Below the pieces are notes generated by a model. It worked only from the letters and a program-made list of their open reading frames with translations, was not told the origin of the DNA and made no database searches. The translations under genes were made by a program, and so were the position numbers. Positions 57,705 through 64,000 of a DNA stretch of 64,000 nt are shown in pieces (position 1 is the first letter of the stretch; each line of letters opens with the position of its first letter). The DNA comes from Larix kaempferi (lineage: Eukaryota > Streptophyta > Pinopsida > Pinales > Pinaceae), in assembly GCA_027924585.1 (NCBI GenBank), contig BSBM01002077.1, positions 231,001-295,000 of the forward strand, given 5' to 3'.

Positions 57705-57818
57705 CATAGATCCATCTTAAACCCGGATCTATTAGGCACCAAGAGGTATCCAATTTACACCTCAAGAAATTGGATCGCTTTCGGTGCTTAGTAGATCCGG
57801 GTTTAAGATGGATCTATG
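57705..57818. mobile_element. Foldback (MITE-like) hairpin
   Basis: 27-bp perfect arms (57705-57731 and 57792-57818), beginning CATAGATCCATCTTAAACCC and ending GGGTTTAAGATGGATCTATG. The loop side continues with weaker pairing (GCACC / GGTGC, ATCCAATTT / AAATTGGAT), so nearly the whole 114 bp can fold. No clear duplication flanks it. Confidence 0.75.
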
Positions 57819-58129
57819 ATGGTTTTAATTTTTTATTTTATGAGCCAACATGAGTTTTTTAATTACTCTTTATTTGTGATAAGTTATGATCCGACATGGG
57901 AACGTTACATTACGTAACGTGACAAACGTGACAACATCTCCCCCATACTAGGTTGTAAGCACCTCACTACTCTCGGACCTCGGTGCAACCAAGACCCCAA
58001 AGAGCTCATATTAAGTGCTTGCATATCAGTACCATTTAAGAAAATTCCTACTGATCTGCATATTAAATCTTATAATTTAACTCTATACATTGTCATATTT
58101 GAAAAGGGAGGTGTAAATGAGGAACTTAC

Positions 58130-58222
58130 AATGCGGCTTTCTTGAAGGATCTCCCTGGAGACATTAAGAGGAAGATCATCCGAATCCACAACACCTTTAA
58201 CAAAGCTCAGATAACGTGGAAA
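58130..58222 (-). CDS. HSP90: HSP90 exon i (LPLNVSRE catalytic loop)
   Basis: Acceptor TATGTAG, donor GTAAGT. The 31 codons read [20 protein letters not shown] then [11 protein letters not shown]. The Arg of NVSRE reaches the ATP gamma-phosphate in HSP90s, and it is present. Confidence 0.96.
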
Positions 58223-58346
58223 CTACATACAGGTAGAACATATTTTGTTCAACGTATAAGCTAGATACCCTCAAATGAGCATATAATTTTTGGCGGAAAC
58301 ATTCAAGTAATAAAATAGTTGCAAAAAGACAATCAATACGACTTAC

Positions 58347-58487
58347 CAATTCACCATCAAAGTCATCAGAAATAAATACACGCTTGACGTATAGGCGAAT
58401 GTTCTTAGTCTTTGCATGCATTATATCTTCGGTGCTGAGAGGAACCATACCAGGGATGTAAAGGACACTTCTGAACTCTACTTCACC
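58347..58487 (-). CDS. HSP90: HSP90 exon h (VKRVFISDDFDGEL)
   Basis: Acceptor ATGCAG, donor GTAAGT. The 47 codons run from GEVEFRSVLYIPGM to KTKNIRLYVKRVFISDDF and DGEL. This is one of the most conserved middle-domain blocks and is intact. Confidence 0.96.
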
Positions 58488-58606
58488 CTGCATTCAGACA
58501 GAATGGGACAATTTGTTGTTATAATCTTTCATACATTGATTGTGTGAACCAAAAGAGGATGTTTTCCAAATTAAATATCTCTATACATGTGTCCAAAAGG
58601 CCATAC

Positions 58607-58711
58607 CTCAGTTCTGAAGTGAGTGTATGTCAAAGGGTCCAGAAAATCATTGAATGCCTTCTTGTAAAACTCATTGTACTCTTCTGATTCAACCTCTTTG
58701 GGATTGCGCAT
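58607..58711 (-). CDS. HSP90: HSP90 exon g (NEFYKKAFNDFLDPL)
   Basis: Acceptor GTTCTAG, donor GTATGG. The 35 codons read MRNPKEVESEEYNEFYKKAF and NDFLDPLTYTHFRTE, middle domain. Phase 0 on both sides. Confidence 0.95.
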
Positions 58712-58962
58712 CTAGAACATAAAAGTTAGAAAGACATAAGACTAAGACTGGAAGAAAGAATAGGGTTTAACATAAATTATGCTCTTGCTATATTGAAAGG
58801 AAATTAACTTCAGATACGCAACATTAAAATAAGGAATAAAAACAGGATTGAGTTCGTATTTAGCCAGAATAAAGATGAAATGCTAGTTCAGAATAAGGTA
58901 ACACCCATGACCCAACACAGCCTAAAACATCCTTTGGCCCACATAATGTACAGGTGGCTTAC

Positions 58963-59070
58963 CCATATAGGCTTTGTTTCATTTTCCAATTCCCAGTCCC
59001 AATGCTTTTCTGTCACAGTCTTAGTTTTCTTCTTCTCCCCTTCTGGCACTTCAACAGTGTCATCCTCAAC
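58963..59070 (-). CDS. HSP90: HSP90 exon f (charged linker, WDWELENE)
   Basis: Acceptor TTTTGAAG, donor GTAAGC. The 36 codons hold a short charged linker (VEDDTVEVPEGEKKKTK) and then EKHWDWELENETKPIW. The short linker is normal for organellar forms. Confidence 0.93.
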
Positions 59071-59232
59071 CTTCAAAATATCCCAACTTCTTTCAAAAGA
59101 GAAATCAGGCTTACAACTAGCTTTGACACACTATTAAACTTTGAATTTCACATATAATTAACCAGCAAGAGAATTAATTCTGCAATCTTATTAAAAAGTA
59201 GAATGGGATAACATCAAACCTATCCTGCTCAC

Positions 59233-59349
59233 CTCCTTGGTTTGGGACTTTTCCTGCCATGTGTATATTGGGAAAGAAACAAACTGTGAATAATTCTTCA
59301 CCAGGTTATGGACCCTTTCTGGATCAGCACAGTCAAACTCGTCATCAGG
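59233..59349 (-). CDS. HSP90: HSP90 exon e (start of middle domain)
   Basis: Acceptor CATGCAG, donor GTGAGC. The 39 codons include VHNLVKNYSQFVSFPIYTWQ, the conserved NYSQF-FPIY segment that opens the middle, client-binding domain. Confidence 0.95.
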
Positions 59350-59434
59350 CTGCATGGAAGGACAAGAAATGGAATATTAAACATATGGTAGTATAAATGG
59401 ATTAAAAACGTTGTGCAAGAGTAATGCCCTCTAC

Positions 59435-59578
59435 CTTTAGGTGAAGGGTTATTTTAGTCTCTCTAAGAATGAGATTTTCTGGATCTGTCTCCTCCCGTAT
59501 TATATAAGAGCTAGTATCAGCTTTTCCTTCCCACAAATACTGCTCATCAGACTTTGGGCTTTTTGTTGAAACAACAAC
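59435..59578 (-). CDS. HSP90: HSP90 exon d (end of ATPase domain)
   Basis: Acceptor GTCCCAG, donor GTAGAG. The 48 codons start VVVSTKSPKSDEQYLWEG and end ETKITLHLK. STKSPKSD is typical of plant organellar HSP90s, whereas cytosolic forms differ here. Phase 0 on both sides. Confidence 0.95.
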
Positions 59579-59781
59579 CTGGGACACATCGAGGCTCATT
59601 ATCACTAACAGTGACCAAAAGAAACTCAAGCATTTCCAAACAAGATTTCTTGGAAATGATGCCATCACTTCTTCAGAAGGTCCTTGTAGCTCGCCTTTAA
59701 TCAAAGAGAACAATTAAGCATAGTCGCAACTTTAACAGCCATTAACCATTGAAAACTTATCCTGGAAATATAAAAAGATAC

Positions 59782-59862
59782 CTTGTCAGCAACAAGAAAA
59801 GCAGAATAGAAGCCTACACCAAATTGACCAATCAAATTGTTGTCAGGACCAGACTGATTTTC
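59782..59862 (-). CDS. HSP90: HSP90 exon c (GQFGVGF glycine loop)
   Basis: Acceptor TTTGCAG, donor GTATCT. The 27 codons read [12 protein letters not shown] then [15 protein letters not shown]. The GxxGxG loop closes over ATP in GHKL enzymes. Phase 0 on both sides. Confidence 0.95.
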
Positions 59863-59968
59863 CTGCAAACAAGAAGTAAATCTCTGTAAAACACAAACGT
59901 AGACCATAAACTACTGTTTGAAAGCCAAACCAATTGATTCGTCAACAAAAATATCAAAACAGTCCAAC

Positions 59969-60062
59969 CTTCAAAGCCTGTAAAAACTTGGAAGTTCCAC
60001 TCTGAGCTATAGTCCCAAGAGAGTCAATTAATTCTTCTTTGGTCATACCAATACCAGTATCC
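59969..60062 (-). CDS. HSP90: HSP90 exon b (DTGIGM motif)
   Basis: Acceptor CCACAG, donor GTTGGA. After one base completing a split codon it codes for 31 residues: [20 protein letters not shown], then [11 protein letters not shown]. This is the G1 nucleotide-binding motif and the start of the ATP lid. It is phase 0 at its 3' end. Confidence 0.93.
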
Positions 60063-60154
60063 CTGTGGACCACAAAAAGGGCTAACTCTTCTAACTTATC
60101 AGTTACATGAACAAAGGAGAACTTCAATTGAAAAGTGCAGCATACACGATTTAC

Positions 60155-60280
60155 AATATGCTAATGGTCCTATTATCCTTATCTGGTTTTATGCGGATCT
60201 CCAAGTCACCACCATCTCCAAGTACACTCGGGTCAGTCACACTTAAAAACCGCAATTTATCCAGAGCATCATTTGCATTA
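60155..60280 (-). CDS. HSP90: HSP90 exon a (N-box of the ATPase domain)
   Basis: Acceptor TTCAACAG, donor GTAAAT. It codes for (S)[14 protein letters not shown], then [12 protein letters not shown]. The asparagine of the N-box coordinates Mg-ATP in this family. The exon starts with the last base of a split Ser codon and ends with two bases of the next split codon. KDNRT has Arg where Gly is usual, and the residue before DTG would be Leu instead of Thr, a hint of relaxed constraint. The upstream exon was not found before element G. Confidence 0.85.
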
Positions 60281-60748
60281 CTGTTGAACAGCAATCGAAA
60301 GATCATTCCTTTGTATTAAACACATTTCATTGATGAATGGCATAGAAATTACATGATAGAATTCCTCCATTAATAAAAGCTTAAAGCCTTAAACCAGTAT
60401 TTCTGACAACTGAATATATGTCCATTTAACAAGAAAACCAAACCCAAAACCCTCACATCCAAAAAATGGCCAAAGAGGAAATACACACTTAAATGAGATG
60501 TGCTAGAACATATCAAACTTTAAATCTGGAATACAAAACAGAAATTTGCATAACTACTACAGTAACTGTTCCAATTTGAGTTACTCCTATATTTATGCAC
60601 GAAGCTTTTCAGTTGTGAATGTAGAAAATGTTAATCTTTAATTTTTTTTTTAGACAATTAGTATCGTATCAAATTTCAATCAATAATTCCTCTGTTCAGA
60701 AGAACAGCTGTGGATTTTACAGCCTACTGTTCATTTGGTTATGTGTCT
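60281..60748. other. HSP90 intron left of element G
   Basis: The exon carrying the start of the ATPase domain was sought on the minus strand here and not found. AT-rich, no other feature. Confidence 0.7.
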
Positions 60749-61685
60749 TGTTGAAATTACATGACCAAAACATCATTTTTCTGATAGTGACATTTTGTCA
60801 AACACTTAGCATGAAAACTTGATTTAATGCTCAACTGAGTTATTGTTTTCTAAGCTACTGTAAGCAAAAATTCTGATAACTAGAACACAAATACACATTC
60901 ATGCTACTGAAAGAATCTAGCTGAAGACACAGATACCCATAAGAACACAGAAATTTTAGGGCCAATGCCCAGGGCAAAACCCTCACCTCTGTGAGGTAAA
61001 ACCCAGAGAATTTTATAGGGAGAGAAAGTACATTTTACAGAGAGATTTCTTGCTTGAGCAAACTGAGAAAATCGCTGAGAAAATAGATAGCAATCAGGAG
61101 AGAATGTACCAGCAGTACGGCCCTCTGTACGACCCCCTACTTCAGCAACAGTTTAGAAAAACGTGACAGGAACAGCTGCCTCGTTTTCTGTGCATTCAAA
61201 CAGTAAATGCATTAACTTCTGTGCTGCTGTACGGCCTGCTGTACTGTACGGCCCCCCTTTTCTTGATTTCTGTGCCCTCTTCTCTGCCTCGTTTTCTGCG
61301 CCCTCTGAAATCTCTTCTTTCTCTCCCACGATGGACTGAAAATTCTCTCCTTTCTAATGCATGCTGCTCCTATTCCCAAAGCTTCATTAAATAAGTGAAA
61401 CTTCACTTTGAAACCCTAACTAATAAACCCTAACCCTAACTCACTTTTGAACGGTCAAGATTAGATTAGATCTAAGGGTCAATATTAAATACTCATTAAA
61501 TGTCCTTTTTGCTCATTTAATGATATTTATTACATTTCACTTTATTTAATAAAGTCACTTTCACTTTATAATATAAAGTCACTTTTTATAAAATAAAGTT
61601 GACTTAGGAAAAACAAGTACAAAAATGTGTCCCCACCGGACACTACCAAAACGGTGAAGGACCTACTGAGTTACATAAACTAACA
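60749..61685 (-). repeat. G 3' LTR
   Basis: 937 bp, TGTTGAAATTACATG ... AACTAACA. The minus-strand polypurine tract CCTCGTTAAGAGGGAG adjoins at 61686. The transcribed part (about 61090-61330) has CCGTACAG words and GCACAGAAAT-AAG words, as in D and F. Confidence 0.93.
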
Positions 61686-61778
61686 CTCCCTCTTAACGAG
61701 GAAGGTCCTTCAAAAACAAAATCTAAATCACTGTCCTCTTTCATCTGCTAGAGCTCCCTCTTGCTCCTGAATCTGGAT

Positions 61779-63191
61779 CTATGACCGGTAGACCACTCTG
61801 AATGCTTCGTAAGAATCTGCATCTTCCTCAGCATCCCTCTGCTCAAAAACCTCATAATGACTGAGTCTCCTGCCAGTACTCAATAGAGAACTACTGTTCT
61901 CTGGAAACTGAATAATTGGCGCTGCTGCAGTTCCCCCTTCTGATCTGGATTCTGAAATCCATCCAGATGTCTGATATACATTAGGTCCTTTTAATGTATA
62001 TAAACCTTCCTTCTGACAACCAAGCAGAATGGTGCCATCCTCATTTCTGACTGGAGTCAGGAACACATGCTCCCTCATGAAGAGTACTCCAAACCCCATG
62101 TTCTCCAGAGCTGCTATTGAGATCAAACTGATCTTCAGATCTGGTACAAACAAAACCCCATGAAGGACTAGGGTTTCGCCACCAAACAAACTGAATCGGA
62201 CTGAACCGATTCCCCTCACTGCTCTAAATGAGTCACCCTGCTGAACGAAGCGTCCTGAACCCACCTCTGTCACACTAAAGAACTTACTTAGTGTGTCTAT
62301 CATATGTCTTGTCGCTCCACTATCAATGAGCCATTCATGACTCAGAATCTTTCTGCAGCTTCCAACACTGGATGCTATAGAAACAAGTGCAAAGTCCTCA
62401 TCAAATGTCTTTGCAAAATCAGCTACAGCAGCCTGAGCTGAAGATTCTGGTACTGAGGCCTTCTTCTTCCTCTTCTCAGTGTTTGGACACTGAGATGCAT
62501 AATGGCCAAAGGTGTTACAGGCAAAACAACGAACCTTACTGAGGTCCTTCTTCTTCCTCTTTCCAGCAGCAACAAAAGCTACATTCTCATCTTCTCCACC
62601 CGGAGGACTCTGAAGAATCCCCTCCCTTGATTCTTCCTGGACGAAATCATCCCATAACCTAGTCCAGTCTGGTAGCTTATCTCTAGCCACTACTCCTTTC
62701 ACAAAGGTATGCCATTTGGTGGAGAATCCGTTTAGAGCCTGCCTAACAAGCTCTTCATCCTCTACTTGCTCACCGGCTGCACACAGCTCATCCCTGATCT
62801 GAGTGATCTTGGTGAGGTAAGCAGTCACAGAGTCAGTTTCCATCATCTTGGTATTTCTGAGCTTTTCTCTCAGGACCATCTTCCGGTACTGATTCTTGCT
62901 CTGATATAGGGTACACAATGAAGACCACATGTTAAAAGCATGTGTCTTCCCGGAAATAAAAGGGATCACATGATCCTTGATAGAGTCAAAGAGTATCCGC
63001 TGAGCTTTGATGTCTCTCTTGTCAAACGCAGTCTTCTGCACTGCATCTGTAGGAACTGCCACAGTAGCAGAAGCCCCCACAATGTCCCATAATGCCTGCT
63101 CTTTGAACAGTATAGTGATCCTTTCTTTCCACGGACTGAAATTACTGGATCCATCCAGCCTGTCCTCGAACCTCAACCCTGCTGCTGCCAT
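61779..63191 (-). CDS. G gag-protease polyprotein, intact
   Basis: An uninterrupted 470-codon ORF from the ATG at 63191. That start is preferred over the upstream in-frame ATG at 63218 because MAAAGLRFEDRLDG matches the gag N-termini of B and C. Order: UBN2-type gag (about residues 10-205, with NFSPWKERIT, IKDHVIPFISGKTHAFNMW and LNGFSTKWHTFVKGVVARDK), basic stretch, knuckle CFACNTFGHYASQC (about 228), protease with intact WLIDSGATRHM (about 295) and ALENMGFGVLF, then the tail LLSTGRRLSHYEVFEQRDAE ending FRVVYRS. A full copia polyprotein is about 1300-1450 residues, so about 900 residues of pol are absent by design rather than decay. It could supply particles and process itself, with cDNA synthesis in trans. 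Confidence 0.94.
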   Translation of the reverse strand: MAAAGLRFEDRLDGSSNFSPWKERITILFKEQALWDIVGASATVAVPTDAVQKTAFDKRDIKAQRILFDSIKDHVIPFISGKTHAFNMWSSLCTLYQSKNQYRKMVLREKLRNTKMMETDSVTAYLTKITQIRDELCAAGEQVEDEELVRQALNGFSTKWHTFVKGVVARDKLPDWTRLWDDFVQEESREGILQSPPGGEDENVAFVAAGKRKKKDLSKVRCFACNTFGHYASQCPNTEKRKKKASVPESSAQAAVADFAKTFDEDFALVSIASSVGSCRKILSHEWLIDSGATRHMIDTLSKFFSVTEVGSGRFVQQGDSFRAVRGIGSVRFSLFGGETLVLHGVLFVPDLKISLISIAALENMGFGVLFMREHVFLTPVRNEDGTILLGCQKEGLYTLKGPNVYQTSGWISESRSEGGTAAAPIIQFPENSSSLLSTGRRLSHYEVFEQRDAEEDADSYEAFRVVYRS

Positions 63192-63271
63192 GATGCTTGA
63201 ACTGACTTTCACCTGCAATATTCTCTATGTTCTCTACACACATGTACAATAGTCTTCAGCAAAACCTCTAC

Positions 63272-63283
63272 GCTCTGATACCA
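63272..63283 (-). other. G primer-binding site
   Basis: The minus strand reads TGGTATCAGAGC next to the 5' LTR end. Confidence 0.95.
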
Positions 63284-64000
63284 TGTTGAAATTACATGAC
63301 CAAAACATCATTTTTCTGATAGTGACATTTTGTCAAACACTTAGCATGAAAACTTGATTTAATGCTCAACTGAGTTATTGTTTTCTAAGCTACTGTGAGC
63401 AAAAATTCTGATAACTAGAACACAAATACACATTCATGCTACTGAAAGAATCTAGCTGAAGACACAGATACCCATAAGAACACAGAAATTTTAGGGCCAA
63501 TGCCCAGGGCAAAACCCTCACCTCTGTGAGGTAAAACCCAGAGAATTTTATAGGGAGAGAAAGTACATTTTACAGAGAGATTTCTTGCTTGAGCAAACTG
63601 AGAAAATCGCTGAGAAAATAGATAGCAATCAGGAGAGAATGTACCAGCAGTACGGCCCTCTGTACGACCCCCTACTTCAGCAACAGTTTAGAAAAACGTG
63701 ACAGGAACAGCTGCCTCGTTTTCTGTGCATTCAAACAGTAAATGCATTAACTTCTGTGCTGCTGTACGGCCTGCTGTACTGTACGGCCCCCCTTTTCTTG
63801 ATTTATGTGCCCTCTTCTCTGCCTCGTTTTCTGCGCCCTCTGAAATCTCTTCTTTCTCTCCCACGATGGACTGAAAATTCTCTCCTTTCTAATGCATGCT
63901 GCTCCTATTCCCAAAGTTTCATTAAATAAGTGAAACTTCACTTTGAAACCCTAACTAATAAACCCTAACCCTAACTCACTTTTGAACGGTCAAGATTAGA
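63284..64000 (-). repeat. G 5' LTR, partial
   Basis: The 717 bp visible match 60749-61465 with about three differences noticed. About 220 bp more are expected beyond the window. Confidence 0.93.

Larger units (their letters stand above)
57172..58129. other. HSP90 intron between exons i and j
   Basis: It holds a 104-bp triplication and a foldback, both listed separately. The rest (57825-58129) is AT-rich with no coding signal apart from the flanking splice sites. Confidence 0.8.
11150..60280 (-). pseudogene. HSP90: Organellar HSP90 (TRAP1-like), intron-split and stop-bearing
   Basis: The gene encodes an ATP-dependent homodimeric chaperone of the plant organellar HSP90 clade. Twelve exons join in phase on the minus strand. 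The N-terminal GHKL ATPase domain shows [26 protein letters not shown] and [16 protein letters not shown]. The middle domain shows GEVEFRSVLY, VFISDDFDGEL and [18 protein letters not shown] and APLLRFFSS look closer to mitochondrial HSP90.6 than to plastid HSP90.5, from memory of the family. The first exon(s) with the targeting peptide and the C-terminal dimerisation exons are not in the window. Exon 10 has an in-frame TAG, and the following intron is 45.5 kb because of element E. All splice sites look canonical, so decay is recent or the TAG is an allele. Confidence 0.9.
60749..64000 (-). mobile_element. TR-GAG-like element G, young, runs off the window
   Basis: Minus orientation: 3' LTR at low coordinates, one gag-protease ORF, primer site, then the 5' LTR cut by the window end. 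The internal region is 1598 bp and cannot hold integrase or RT. The LTR parts that can be compared differ at only a few sites by eye (CTGTAAGC/CTGTGAGC, GATTTCTG/GATTTATG, AAAGCTTC/AAAGTTTC), so insertion is recent. It lies in an HSP90 intron upstream of exon a. The left flank is TGTCT; the other copy would be just past the window. Confidence 0.93.

Noticed and set aside
57721-57800. tRNA-like hairpin
   Set aside because: The arms are too long and there is no cloverleaf, anticodon loop or T-loop GTTCRA box; it is a simple foldback.

Overview
The window is nuclear DNA from a plant, very probably a large-genome seed plant. It holds Ty1/copia-type retrotransposons primed by initiator Met-tRNA, hAT-like DNA transposons with 8-bp target duplications, and a spliced organellar HSP90 gene whose introns are swollen with retroelements. 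Introns of this size recall gymnosperms, but the species cannot be fixed from the sequence. There are no bacterial features, rRNA or tRNA genes.

One host gene underlies the window: a mitochondrial/plastid-type HSP90 on the minus strand. Twelve exons can be placed with GT/AG junctions and phases: ten between 60280 and 57094, then two more at 11601-11347 and 11252-11150. The 45.5-kb gap between exons 10 and 11 is one intron filled by a nest of elements. Exon 10 carries an in-frame TAG, so this copy is probably a pseudogene or a dead allele. The first exon(s) and the C-terminal exons lie outside the window.

Names used here: A = autonomous-type copia (A1, A2, and related solo LTRs); B, D, E, F, G = short LTR elements that encode only gag plus a retroviral-type protease (TR-GAG-like, non-autonomous); C = copia with a partly deleted pol; I1, I2 = 4.5-4.6-kb TG...CA units without coding capacity.

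Nesting, read from target-site duplications (TSDs). E (11909-57000, TSD TATTT) sits in the HSP90 intron. Inside E are F (14415-18623, AACTC), D (19504-about 23590) and B (about 23600-56989). D carries a solo LTR (21035-21580, GTTGG). Inside B are A2 (26297-41993, AGCCT), two hAT-like elements (42077-43072, CTTCCAGT; 43153-43879, GTTAGTAC) and a tandem C array LTR-int-LTR-int-LTR (44355-56530, GGCCC) in B's 3' LTR. Inside A2 are I1 (27500-32103, TCCTC), a reverse solo LTR (33660-34294, TAATC) and I2 (36009-40552, GGTAC/AGTAC). D and B are fused by a deletion that also removed most of E's 3' half.

Other introns hold A1 (1-5485, running off the left edge), solo LTRs at 6386-6938 (CAAGG) and 8762-10082 (CTATG), and G (60749 to beyond 64000), a young TR-GAG element with an intact 470-codon gag-protease ORF. 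Coding genes other than HSP90 all belong to retroelements and most are broken by stops. If the short gag-protease elements move, they would need reverse transcriptase and integrase from an autonomous copia partner.
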